Part shown: positions 6,856-13,844 of the stretch, piece by piece
How the letters are laid out: the number at the start of each line of letters is the position of its first letter
Position numbering within the stretch: the first letter of the stretch is position 1
From: a bacterium
Lineage (GTDB): Bacteria > NPL-UPA2 > JAGMAN01
Assembly: GCA_023130215.1 (NCBI GenBank)
Contig: JAGMAN010000050.1
Coordinates: 1-13,844 of the forward strand
Length of the DNA stretch: 13,844 bases
Direction of reading: 5' to 3'
Made by a program: the position numbers and the translations under genes
Notes under the pieces: generated by a model
What the model saw: the letters and a program-made list of their open reading frames with translations, nothing else
Database searches by the model: none
Told to the model about the DNA's origin: nothing

Positions 6856-8148
6856 TTAATAAACAGCGATTCTCTCAAGGGTATCCATGAACTTTGGGAA
6901 AGAGGTATTAATGCAATCGGTATTGGTGACTGTGGTCTCTCCCTCAGCCACCAGCCCAGCCACCGCCATAGCCATGGCCATGCGGTGGTCGCCGAAGCTG
7001 TCCACCTCGGTTCCAATTAAGTGTCTTCCACCCTGGATGATTAACCCATCCTCCCCTTCCTCTACCCTGGCCCCCAACTTAGTTAAATTAGTAGCTAAAG
7101 CCCTCAGCCTATCCGTCTCCTTAACGCGTAGTTCAGAGGCTCCTCTAATCTGCGACCGCCCCTTAGCCACGGTGGCAGCAACAGCAATGGCTGGGATCTC
7201 ATCTATTATTCGCGCGATCACCTCACTATCCAGATCTATCGGCTGTAGCTCATTCCCCTCCACGGTTATATCTGCCATCGGTTCAACGAGATTCTCCCTT
7301 ACCTGAGAAAGGCTTATCTTAACTCCTATGGTCTCCAGGGTCTTCAAGATTTCTTTTCGAGTGGGATTGATTCCCACATCAGTAATGGTAACCCGGGAGC
7401 CGGGTATCATACCTGCGGCTACCATAATAAAAGAGGCTGAAGATATATCTCCGGGAACAGTGAGGCTCTGCCCGGTTAATTTAGGCTTCCCCCTGACCGA
7501 TACTCTGAGACCATCTACTGCCACCTCTGCCCCAAATAGCTTCAGCATCCTCTCCGTATGGTCTCTGGATTTGGCTGGTTCAGTGACTGAGGTCTCTCCC
7601 TCTGCATAGAGACCAGCTAAGAGAATAGCTGACTTAACCTGAGCACTGGGGATAGGACAGTGGTAATTAATGGGCTTCAAATTTCCTCCTCTGATGGTCA
7701 GGGGAGCTAAATTTCCCTGGTCAGGCCCAGAAATAAGAGCCCCCATCTCCTTCAATGGCTCAGTCACCCTTTTCATAGGCCTTTGCCTGAGACTGTCATC
7801 ACCAGTGATGATAGCTGAGAAGTTCTGTCCAGCCAGTATCCCCAGAAGAAGGCGCATGGTCGTTCCCGAGTTGCCCACATCCAGGATATCGCCTGGCTCA
7901 GATAAGCCACTTAATCCCTGCCCAAATATGCTCAGCCTCTCACTTCCCATCCCTTCTATCTTGATCCCCATGGATTGAAAAGCCCTAACTGTATTCAGAC
8001 AATCTTCAGCATTGAGGAAACCCTCTACCTCTGTCTTCCCCTCAGCTAAAGCCCCGATCATCACCGCCCGATGAGAAATAGACTTATCCCCGGGAACTTT
8101 AATCTTCCCTTCCAATCTCTTAACAGGTTTAATCTTTAGATTCCCCAT
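6856..8148 (-). CDS. aroA: 3-phosphoshikimate 1-carboxyvinyltransferase (EPSP synthase)
   Basis: The enzyme transfers enolpyruvate from PEP to shikimate 3-phosphate, the sixth step of the shikimate pathway. The 430-residue protein contains PGDKSISHRA (19-28; K22), LDVGNSGTTMRLLLG (89-103), DDSLRQRPMKRV (117-128), SRDHTERML (194-202), VPGDISSASF (231-240), D316/E317 in IIDEIPA, RVKETDRLRA (341-350; E344) and GDHRMAMA (386-393). The NSGTT glycine loop and the SRDHTERML block match the Bacillus/Gram-positive type (class II) rather than the E. coli type with NAGTAMR; this is my reading of motifs, not a tree. A 50-bp gap separates it from tyrA upstream, and the ribosome-binding site is weak. Confidence 0.96.
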   Translation of the reverse strand: MGNLKIKPVKRLEGKIKVPGDKSISHRAVMIGALAEGKTEVEGFLNAEDCLNTVRAFQSMGIKIEGMGSERLSIFGQGLSGLSEPGDILDVGNSGTTMRLLLGILAGQNFSAIITGDDSLRQRPMKRVTEPLKEMGALISGPDQGNLAPLTIRGGNLKPINYHCPIPSAQVKSAILLAGLYAEGETSVTEPAKSRDHTERMLKLFGAEVAVDGLRVSVRGKPKLTGQSLTVPGDISSASFIMVAAGMIPGSRVTITDVGINPTRKEILKTLETIGVKISLSQVRENLVEPMADITVEGNELQPIDLDSEVIARIIDEIPAIAVAATVAKGRSQIRGASELRVKETDRLRALATNLTKLGARVEEGEDGLIIQGGRHLIGTEVDSFGDHRMAMAMAVAGLVAEGETTVTNTDCINTSFPKFMDTLERIAVY

Positions 8149-8198
8149 GCTTTTAACTACACTTACTCAGTTAATTCCCTGACCAAACTTTTCACAGC

Positions 8199-9068
8199 TT
8201 ATCCCAGTTGATCTCGTAGCGCCTTGGCTCTTTCAAGTTCCCCGAGGAGCGCTGTCTTGTCTTCTTCCAGGATGCATTCTTTCATTCCATCAATTAGAGT
8301 CATTAACCTATCTATCATAGCGGCTATGTTCTTCTTATTAGTGAGGCAGATGTCTTGCCAAAGTTGCGGGGAGGAACCTGCGATGCGGGTAGTATCTTTG
8401 AAGCCGCTAGCTGCCAGGGATAGAATGCGCTCATCTTTCTCCTTCAGTTCACCCACTAAATTGACTAAGGCGCTGGCCACGAGGTGGGGCAGATGGCTGA
8501 CTGCCGCTACTAAGAAGTCATGCTCCTCCGGCTTCATTACTAAAACCTCTGCTCCTATACTCTCCCATAAAGACCTAACTACATCTAAAGACTCGGACGA
8601 ACTCTTCTCTCCCGGAGTCAAAATGCACACACTTTTCTCAAATAGGTCCGCCTCGGCGGATTCCGCTCCCCTCTTCTCCGAACCGGCCATTGGATGTCCA
8701 CCTACGAATGAGACTGCCTTCGGCTTGTGCCCTTTGGGGTGCAGTATCTTATCCACTTCCTTTACAATCTGTTCTTTAGTGCTCCCTACATCAGTAATAA
8801 TGGCTCCCTGAGGAAAGTGGGAGAGCATTCTTTTAACCATCTCAGGGATTATATCTACCGGAGTGGCTACTATGCATAAATCAGCGTCTTTCATTCCCTC
8901 TTCAAGGTCAAGAGTTGCCCTGTCCACTGCTCCCAATTTTAGAGCCTCATCTATGGACTCCTTCCGGCGGCCAATTCCAATAACTTCTTTAACCAGATGC
9001 CTCTTCTTCAGAGCCAGTCCAATTGAGCCTCCAATAAGGCCCACACCAACGATGGCTACTCTTTTCAT
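8199..9068 (-). CDS. tyrA: Prephenate (or arogenate) dehydrogenase
   Basis: The enzyme oxidatively decarboxylates prephenate (or arogenate) on the way to tyrosine, using NAD(P)+. The 289-residue protein starts with a Rossmann fold (GVGLIGGSIG, 8-17) and has TDVGSTKEQI (92-101), GGHPMAGSEKRG (123-134; H125 in the catalytic position), SHLPH (191-195) and ASGFKDTTRIAGS (220-232; R228). The C-terminus is helical and ends without the ACT domain found in many feedback-inhibited Gram-positive homologues. Tyrosine inhibition through an ACT domain is therefore not expected. The start at 9068 follows the dehydroquinate synthase stop by three bases. Prephenate against arogenate preference cannot be decided from the sequence. 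Confidence 0.93.
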   Translation of the reverse strand: MKRVAIVGVGLIGGSIGLALKKRHLVKEVIGIGRRKESIDEALKLGAVDRATLDLEEGMKDADLCIVATPVDIIPEMVKRMLSHFPQGAIITDVGSTKEQIVKEVDKILHPKGHKPKAVSFVGGHPMAGSEKRGAESAEADLFEKSVCILTPGEKSSSESLDVVRSLWESIGAEVLVMKPEEHDFLVAAVSHLPHLVASALVNLVGELKEKDERILSLAASGFKDTTRIAGSSPQLWQDICLTNKKNIAAMIDRLMTLIDGMKECILEEDKTALLGELERAKALRDQLG

Positions 9069-9071
9069 TCG

Positions 9072-10064
9072 CTACTTCTCAACTACCGTCTCCTCGATCT
9101 TTATTCCAAAATGCCTTCCCGGTTCTTCTAAATAGGCTAACACCAGGCTGCCTTTCTTTAAAGCCACCACCGAGATCGGCTTCCCCTCAGGATTAACCAA
9201 TCTTATCGTCTCCGCATTCTGGAGAATGAGGCTGATTCTGCGCTTTTTCACTTTACCTTCTACCAGTAGCAGAGGTCGTCTTTCCACCTTTGCCCTTCCT
9301 ACCACCGCCAACTGAGTTCTACCCTGATGACTAACAATCAAGGTCTCATCTCCTGCTTTAAGCTCAGATAAATATTTAGTCTTTCCTCCCGGCAAAAGGG
9401 TATAGGCATGCACCGGACCAGCATTTACCCGGAAAGGTCTCGGCTCAACATAAGGATTCTCCACACTCTCTGAGTGGATTAAGAACATGGCACTGCTGCT
9501 ATTTCCCACTAACATCCCTTCTCCGATTCTCATGTTGGTGCAGGTATCAATGCAGACCCTATCCCCTAAGCCAAGGGATTTGACCTTAGTTACCTGAGCT
9601 ACTTCCAATTTGAGCTTCTCGGCTACATTCTTCACTGAACTCACCGTCTTCTTAATCTCATTTAGATTAGTCGTCTTTAAAAGGATCCCGTCTACTCCTT
9701 TCTCAAGAGCTCCTAAAGCCGTCTTTGCCTCTCGGCTGCTTCCCACCTCAACGAAGAGACCTTCCGTCTGAGCAATTAAGTTCTCTAAGGGAATTATCTT
9801 CCAGTCTTTCATCTTCAGGATGAGGGTCTTGGATTTACTTAATTTAACGGCTTCCTCTTCATCTTCCTTACCCCTTATCTCAAATTGGATGACATCTTTC
9901 CCCAATTTTATATCTCCGTCTTTGGCTACCGTCTTTATCAAACCTAATTCCCTGACATTCTCTCCATACCCCTCTGCTACAACCAGAGCATCCGCCCCGC
10001 TCTCTAAGGCAGTGATAGCCACCTGCTTGTTCCAGGGAGAGCAGTTAACCCATACCTTCTTCAT
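9072..10064 (-). CDS. 3-dehydroquinate synthase II (archaeal type, MJ1249 family)
   Basis: This family converts 2-amino-3,7-dideoxy-D-threo-hept-6-ulosonate to 3-dehydroquinate by NAD+-dependent oxidative deamination and cyclisation. It replaces the classical AroB, to which it is not related. The 330-residue protein carries the family's hallmark stretch from LVGNSSSAMFL (185-195) through VENPYVEPRPFRVNAGPVHA (201-220). It also has SLGLGDRVCIDTC (163-175) and the N-terminal VWVNCSPWNKQVAITALESG (4-23). The C-terminal beta-rich part includes ELKAGDETLIVSHQGR. Archaeal members are often slightly longer. It starts five bases after the ADH synthase stop, and the two act in consecutive steps, so a shared transcript is almost certain. 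No classical aroB is present in the window. Confidence 0.93.
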   Translation of the reverse strand: MKKVWVNCSPWNKQVAITALESGADALVVAEGYGENVRELGLIKTVAKDGDIKLGKDVIQFEIRGKEDEEEAVKLSKSKTLILKMKDWKIIPLENLIAQTEGLFVEVGSSREAKTALGALEKGVDGILLKTTNLNEIKKTVSSVKNVAEKLKLEVAQVTKVKSLGLGDRVCIDTCTNMRIGEGMLVGNSSSAMFLIHSESVENPYVEPRPFRVNAGPVHAYTLLPGGKTKYLSELKAGDETLIVSHQGRTQLAVVGRAKVERRPLLLVEGKVKKRRISLILQNAETIRLVNPEGKPISVVALKKGSLVLAYLEEPGRHFGIKIEETVVEK

Positions 10065-10069
10065 ATCTC

Positions 10070-10864
10070 TTAGCCCTTCAGTTCCTTCATTGCCTCCTCT
10101 ATGGAGGCCTTCTCATGCACCATCCTTCCAATAGCTCTGATCATGGCAGTAGGGTCTTCGTGCTGGAATGCATTCCGTCCAATGGACACTCCAGCCGCCC
10201 CTGCCTTTAGGGCCCCATCTACCATCTCCAATATATCTTTATCTGTCTCTACCTTCTCACCCCCGGCGATGACCACCGGAACCGGGCAGCCCTCTACCAC
10301 TTCCCGGAAACTCTTAGCGCTTCCAGTGTAGTGGACCTTAACTAAGTCGGCTCCCAATTCTGCTCCCACCCGGGCGGCGTGCTTTATAAATTTAACATCG
10401 AACTCATTCTTGATCTTCTCCCCCCGTGTATACATCATGCTCAGAAGAGGCATTCCCCATTCCTGGCAGGTCCTGGAGATTTCGGCAAGATGCTGAAGCA
10501 TTATCCCATCGGTCTCTGCTCCTAAATTGATATGGATAGAGATAGCATCTGCGCCTAACTTTATGGCTTCCTCCACTGTGCAAACGGGAACCTTGGCATC
10601 GGGGTCAGGGCTCATGGTAGTGCTGCCAGATATATGAATGATCAGTCCCACATCCTTGCCCCTTCCTCGGTGGCCGGACTTTACCAGTCCCTTGTGCACA
10701 ACGATAGCATTGGCTCCTCCATTTACTACCTTATCAATGGTTGTCTTTATATCCTTCAGCCCATCAATTGGCCCCTGGGTTACGCCGTGGTCCATGGGAA
10801 TGATGACTGTCCGACCTGAGTTCCGATCTATTATTCTCTCCATTCTAATGGCTTTACCTACCAT
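10070..10864 (-). CDS. 2-amino-3,7-dideoxy-D-threo-hept-6-ulosonate (ADH) synthase, MJ0400 type
   Basis: This DhnA-type class I aldolase condenses aspartate semialdehyde with 6-deoxy-5-ketofructose 1-phosphate, the non-classical entry to aromatic biosynthesis. The 264-residue TIM-barrel protein has [14 protein letters not shown] (23-36; D25), MMYTRGEK (143-150; Y145) and [11 protein letters not shown] (172-182; K176, the Schiff-base lysine). As I recall the Methanocaldococcus enzyme, its residues D33, Y153 and K184 match these with a constant offset of eight. The C-terminal phosphate-binding pattern is VIAGGEK and [10 protein letters not shown]. Fructose-bisphosphate aldolase of the same fold is the main alternative, but the adjacent dehydroquinate synthase II makes that unlikely. 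AGGAGG lies eight bases before the ATG, the strongest ribosome-binding site in the operon. Confidence 0.92.
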   Translation of the reverse strand: MVGKAIRMERIIDRNSGRTVIIPMDHGVTQGPIDGLKDIKTTIDKVVNGGANAIVVHKGLVKSGHRGRGKDVGLIIHISGSTTMSPDPDAKVPVCTVEEAIKLGADAISIHINLGAETDGIMLQHLAEISRTCQEWGMPLLSMMYTRGEKIKNEFDVKFIKHAARVGAELGADLVKVHYTGSAKSFREVVEGCPVPVVIAGGEKVETDKDILEMVDGALKAGAAGVSIGRNAFQHEDPTAMIRAIGRMVHEKASIEEAMKELKG

Positions 10865-10891
10865 AATGCTTTCCTCCTATTTAATAAGCAC

Positions 10892-10914
10892 ATCACTTAG
10901 AGAAGCTAAGTGAT
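10892..10914 (-). promoter_or_regulatory. Leader hairpin next to the ADH synthase ribosome-binding site
   Basis: ATCACTTAG and CTAAGTGAT form a perfect 9-bp stem around a five-base loop. Four more pairs (10888-10891 with 10917-10920) can form across a two-base bulge. It ends about ten bases before AGGAGG of the ADH synthase gene, so it could affect translation or transcription of the aromatic genes downstream. No T-run follows on the - strand, so it is not a simple terminator. Confidence 0.5.
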
Positions 10915-10926
10915 AAGTGCGAATTA

Positions 10927-10962
10927 CCCCCCCTGCTTTCTTGCGAAAGCAAGAAGGGGGGG
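10927..10962 (-). repeat. Strong GC-rich hairpin between aspartate kinase and ADH synthase
   Basis: A C7 tract (10927-10933) pairs with G7 (10956-10962), and TTCTTGC (10938-10944) pairs with GCAAGAA (10949-10955). The loop is four bases (GAAA on the + strand), and the only interruption is a four-base bulge at 10934-10937. Fourteen pairs with a homopolymer outer stem look like an interspersed intergenic element or a barrier hairpin more than a normal terminator, since no U-run follows in either direction. Confidence 0.6.
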
Positions 10963-10970
10963 CAAGTTCA

Positions 10971-10987
10971 GACATACAACTTATGTC
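10971..10987 (-). promoter_or_regulatory. Small hairpin after the aspartate kinase stop
   Basis: GACATA and TATGTC form a perfect 6-bp stem with a five-base loop, 27 bases beyond the aspartate kinase stop codon. It is the first of three consecutive hairpins in this gap. Alone it is weak; its interest is the series. Confidence 0.35.
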
Positions 10988-11013
10988 GTCTTTGGACTCC
11001 ATAAATTGTGTCT

Positions 11014-12384
11014 TCACTTGATAAACTCCTCATGTAGAGCTTTCATGGCTTTGCTACTGTCAGGACTCTTAATGACGAAGGTGAGGGCGACATCTGAGCC
11101 TCCATCAGAGATGAGTTCAACATTCACACCAGCCTTGGCTATTGCGGTGAAGGCCTTGGCGGCGATGCCCCTCGTCTCCCGTAGTCCTTTTCCCACAATG
11201 CAGATTAAAGAGATATCGCCGGTGGTAGAGATATCCTGAATTCCTCCTTCTTTCATCCCCCTCAGTGAATTCAGGGCTCCTCTCACATCTTGAGCGTCCA
11301 CAATCACAGAGAAGCTGGCCATAGAGGCCGCCATAGTGTAGACGTTGACTCCCGCCGAACTCAAAGCAGTGAAGACCCTGCCTGCCAATCCCGGAGTATA
11401 AGCCATAGCCGGACCGGCTAAGTTCACCAGGGAAAGACCCGGCCTCATGGCCACGCTTCGCACCACCCACTCAGACTTCTCCTTTACTTCTTGAATCAGA
11501 GTTCCTTCCTCATTGGGAGCAAAGAGGTTCTTCACCCGAATGGGAATCCCCCTCATCATGGACGGTTCCACGATGCGAGGATGAAGAACCTTAGCTCCGA
11601 AATAAGCTAACTCTGCGGCTTCCTGGTAACTCATGAGCGGTATCCCCCGGGCCTCCTTTACTACTTTAGGGTCAGCGCTCATGAAGCCAGGCACATCCTT
11701 CCACACTTCTAAGACCTCCGCCTTAAGAGCATAGGCGATGATAGCAGCACTGTAATCGCTGCCTCCTCTCCCGAAGGTGACGGCTCGGCCATCCTGGTCG
11801 CAGCCAAAATATCCGGTGATTACTGGAACGGCACCTTTCTCTATCTGCGGTTTAATTGTCTTCTGCAAGTTACTTTCCACCTCGCTTAGGAGGGCAGTAG
11901 CCCGGCCGAAAGCACCATTGGTAATGAGGCCAATTTCATCAGCATTGAAAGCGATGGAACTCAGTCCCTTATCTCGCAGGGAAGCCGCTAAAATGGGAGC
12001 CGAGAGCCTCTCTCCAAAACTCACCACATAGTCTCGAGTCCTATCAGTGACTTCCTCGGTATAAGCGATGCCGTAAAGGACCCTCTCCAACTTAGCCATT
12101 TTATTTTTAAGCTCAGCCAGGGCCTCAGTCAGGATTTTCTTATCTGAAATGAGCCCGGAGACCATCTCCTCGTGCTGCTTCTTCAATCCAGCCATGAGAG
12201 GCCTGATAGCCTTTTCATTCTCTTCTACCTCTTTGAGCATCTGGTGAAGGCTGTCAGTCACTCCACTCAAAGCGGAGACAACCACGGTTATTCTTTCTGC
12301 CTGATGGGATACTATCACTTCCACGACCTTCAAGACGGTAGCCGCATCACGGAGAACTGCCCCACCAAACTTCATTACTTTCAT
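11014..12384 (-). CDS. lysC: Aspartate kinase
   Basis: The enzyme phosphorylates L-aspartate, the first step toward aspartate semialdehyde, lysine, threonine and methionine. Here it also feeds the ADH synthase encoded next. The 456-residue monofunctional kinase has KFGGAV (5-10), SFGERLSAP (122-130), TFGRGGSDYSA (203-213), VWKDVPGFMSADPK (227-240) and AELAYFGAKVLHP (257-269). Two C-terminal ACT domains follow (about 315-385 and 390-456). Two points differ from the usual pattern. The N-terminal motif is KFGGAV rather than KFGGTS. The ACT ligand strands read AASMASFSVIV and SDGGSDVALTFVI rather than the familiar QGSSE-type sequence, so feedback control by lysine or threonine may differ. The ATG overlaps the hisC stop as ATGA, with GGAGG seven bases upstream. 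The separate asd gene is not in the window. Confidence 0.94.
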   Translation of the reverse strand: MKVMKFGGAVLRDAATVLKVVEVIVSHQAERITVVVSALSGVTDSLHQMLKEVEENEKAIRPLMAGLKKQHEEMVSGLISDKKILTEALAELKNKMAKLERVLYGIAYTEEVTDRTRDYVVSFGERLSAPILAASLRDKGLSSIAFNADEIGLITNGAFGRATALLSEVESNLQKTIKPQIEKGAVPVITGYFGCDQDGRAVTFGRGGSDYSAAIIAYALKAEVLEVWKDVPGFMSADPKVVKEARGIPLMSYQEAAELAYFGAKVLHPRIVEPSMMRGIPIRVKNLFAPNEEGTLIQEVKEKSEWVVRSVAMRPGLSLVNLAGPAMAYTPGLAGRVFTALSSAGVNVYTMAASMASFSVIVDAQDVRGALNSLRGMKEGGIQDISTTGDISLICIVGKGLRETRGIAAKAFTAIAKAGVNVELISDGGSDVALTFVIKSPDSSKAMKALHEEFIK

Positions 12385-13466
12385 ATCGCTTCCTCCAAAG
12401 CTTTAATAAATTTCTCATTCTGCTGGATCGTGCCGATGGTAACCCGGATGAAATCAGGTAGACCGTACATCCCCATTGGACGAACGATTATTCCTTCCTG
12501 CATCAGCTTCTGGGAGATAGCCTTTCCATCCTGCTTGAGGTCAATTAAGATAAAATTAGCCTCAGAGGGAACATAGGAAATTTTCAGCTTATCCAACTCC
12601 TCATAAATAAAATCCTTCCCTTCCCGGTTAATGCTGCTGCTGCGCTCTATGTGCTCTTTATCCTTGAGGGCGGCCAGGGCGGCTACCTGGGCCAGACAGT
12701 TAGTATTAAAGGGCTGACGAACTCGATTCATATCCCTGATTAAATCTTCCCTGGCAACGCCGTATCCGATCCGGAGTCCAGCTAAACCATATATCTTGGA
12801 GAAAGTGCGAAGCGTTATGACATTTCGCCCCTGCCGGACATAGTTAATGGTCTGGGGGAAATCGTCTCTAATGATGTATTCATAGTAGGCCTCGTCAAAG
12901 ACTACGATGACCTCATCTGAGATTTTATTCATGAATGTCCCCACTTCCTCATCGCTGACCATCGTCCCGGTAGGATTGTTGGGATTAGCAATGAAGACCA
13001 ATTTTGTCTTATCATTTACTGCCTTCCCCATGGCCACTAAGTCGTGAGTGAAATTTCTCAAATTTACTATCCTGCATTTCCCATTCATCACCTTAACAGC
13101 TATCTGGTAGATGATAAAAGCCGGCTGAGCGATAACTGCTTCTTCATCTTCATTGAGAAAGGTTTCTACAATCATCCTGATAATCTCATCTGAGCCATTG
13201 CCAAGGATTATATTCTCCTCTCCCACATTTAAGTGCTCAGCCAATGCCCTCTTTAAGTAGTAAGCACTTCCATCCGGATAGAGGTTAGTGTCGCTTATAG
13301 CTTGCCGCATGGCCTCAAGTGCTTTGGGTGAAGGACCCAGGGGATTCTCATTAGAGGCCATCTTAACGGCTTCTTTAATTCCCAGCTCCCTCTCCACCTC
13401 TTTAATTGGCTTCCCGGGTGGATAAGGTTCAATCTCTAAGATATTTTCCCTCACCAATTGTTTCAC
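12381..13466 (-). CDS. hisC: HisC-type aminotransferase (histidinol-phosphate or aromatic)
   Basis: This fold-type I PLP enzyme has 361 residues from the GTG at 13466. Motifs are ASNENPLGPSPKAL (37-50), GNGSDEII (89-96), NPNNPTG (161-167; N165), FDEAYYEY (190-197; D191, Y194), TFSKIYGLAGLRIGYG (221-236; PLP lysine K224) and R341 in RVTIGT. The GTG is chosen because AGGAAGG lies just upstream and the protein then begins like other HisC proteins (RENILEIEPYPPGKP). The open frame reaches 13601, but the extra 45 residues overlap the chorismate mutase gene and look non-coding. There are no other his genes nearby, and it lies between chorismate mutase and the tyrosine genes. It may therefore transaminate phenylpyruvate, hydroxyphenylpyruvate or prephenate as well as, or instead of, histidinol phosphate, as known for the hisC in the Bacillus trp-aro operon. 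Confidence 0.88.
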   Translation of the reverse strand: MKQLVRENILEIEPYPPGKPIKEVERELGIKEAVKMASNENPLGPSPKALEAMRQAISDTNLYPDGSAYYLKRALAEHLNVGEENIILGNGSDEIIRMIVETFLNEDEEAVIAQPAFIIYQIAVKVMNGKCRIVNLRNFTHDLVAMGKAVNDKTKLVFIANPNNPTGTMVSDEEVGTFMNKISDEVIVVFDEAYYEYIIRDDFPQTINYVRQGRNVITLRTFSKIYGLAGLRIGYGVAREDLIRDMNRVRQPFNTNCLAQVAALAALKDKEHIERSSSINREGKDFIYEELDKLKISYVPSEANFILIDLKQDGKAISQKLMQEGIIVRPMGMYGLPDFIRVTIGTIQQNEKFIKALEEAI

Positions 13467-13518
13467 TTGTGTCCTTCCTCCGAGCTTCCTAAAACGTAAG
13501 CTCTGTAGAGTTTCGGCA

Positions 13519-13830
13519 TTAGCTGTGAGCGGATTTTTTCTTGCCGCTGTCCGCCTGCTTCTCCAGGGAGAGAGCGGCCGACATAATCTCCCGGTAGACA
13601 TCTCTTACGGCCTGATTGGGGAGAGGCCCTTTATTCTCTTTCAACAGTCTCCGGTAGACCTTTTTCTCCCGGTTAGGAACATAATATCTTCTCTTCTCCC
13701 TGGCCTTGATCTTGCCCACCTCAAGGGCCAATTTGGTCCTCTTATTGATAAGTGCTAAAATCTTCGTGTCCAGCCTATCTATCTGCTGACGTAATTCCTT
13801 CAGGCTCGGCGCACTCATGTCCAACCCCAT
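13519..13830 (-). CDS. Chorismate mutase, AroQ type
   Basis: The enzyme rearranges chorismate to prephenate, the branch point to phenylalanine and tyrosine. The 103-residue all-helical protein is a stand-alone AroQ domain. Key positions align with the E. coli P-protein mutase: R14 in LKELRQQIDRLD, R31 in INKRTKLALEVGKIK, K42, and R54 with E55 in PNREKKV. Glutamate 90 falls where E. coli has Q88, a substitution known in other AroQ enzymes. The last 12 residues are a charged tail. The ATG at 13830 has AAGG five bases upstream; the ATG at 13818 would remove only four residues. No prephenate dehydratase or DAHP synthase domain is fused. It is the first gene of the run visible here, 14 bases from the window edge, so the operon may begin further upstream. 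Confidence 0.92.
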   Translation of the reverse strand: MGLDMSAPSLKELRQQIDRLDTKILALINKRTKLALEVGKIKAREKRRYYVPNREKKVYRRLLKENKGPLPNQAVRDVYREIMSAALSLEKQADSGKKKSAHS

Positions 13831-13844
13831 CTTTGCCTTTTTCC

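Noticed and set aside
10634-10913. Two + strand frames opposite ADH synthase
   Set aside because: Both are shadows of a strongly conserved gene on the other strand and have no recognisable content.
10888-10987. Rho-independent terminator after aspartate kinase
   Set aside because: The hairpins are clear, but none is followed by a T-run in the direction of transcription.
13467-13601. 45-residue N-terminal extension of the HisC-type enzyme
   Set aside because: It overlaps the chorismate mutase gene, is Arg/Pro-rich, and the GTG at 13466 has a good ribosome-binding site and the expected N-terminus.

Overview
This window is bacterial chromosome, probably from an uncultured anaerobic or candidate-phylum lineage, though I cannot name the phylum. 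The evidence is gene order and gene content. The tyrA-aroA-cmk-plsC-ispH run is a typical bacterial cluster best known from Clostridia-like genomes. It is joined here to the archaeal-type entry into aromatic biosynthesis. The DNA is moderately AT-rich, genes are tightly packed, and many starts lie inside or next to the preceding gene.

Left part, + strand. Bases 1-102 are the 3' end of a cupin-type protein. A 331-bp stretch follows with an inverted repeat, eight perfect copies of AAGC, and what looks like the frame-broken 5' end of the next gene. That gene (434-1612) is the most unusual object here: a protein whose middle looks like the C-terminal half of sigma-54 (helix-turn-helix plus RpoN box) and whose C-terminus is a complete GIY-YIG nuclease domain. 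Next come an overlapping pair of cyclic-di-GMP genes (a PilZ protein, then a GAF plus HD-GYP phosphodiesterase), then nusB overlapping a PHP-family phosphoesterase gene.

Right part, - strand, transcribed from 13830 down to 4637. The order is chorismate mutase, HisC-type aminotransferase, aspartate kinase, a 149-bp gap with three hairpins, ADH synthase (MJ0400 type), 3-dehydroquinate synthase II (MJ1249 type), prephenate dehydrogenase, EPSP synthase, cytidylate kinase, 1-acyl-glycerol-3-phosphate acyltransferase and IspH. Aspartate kinase starts the route to aspartate semialdehyde. ADH synthase condenses aspartate semialdehyde with 6-deoxy-5-ketofructose 1-phosphate. Dehydroquinate synthase II makes 3-dehydroquinate, EPSP synthase acts later in the shikimate pathway, and chorismate mutase, prephenate dehydrogenase and the aminotransferase can take chorismate to tyrosine. 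Thus one putative operon links the aspartate and aromatic pathways. The genes for aspartate-semialdehyde dehydrogenase, dehydroquinase, shikimate dehydrogenase, shikimate kinase, chorismate synthase and prephenate dehydratase are not in this window.

The two halves converge: the PHP gene and ispH overlap tail to tail by 34 bp, with no visible terminator between them. I see no tRNA, rRNA, CRISPR array or insertion sequence.
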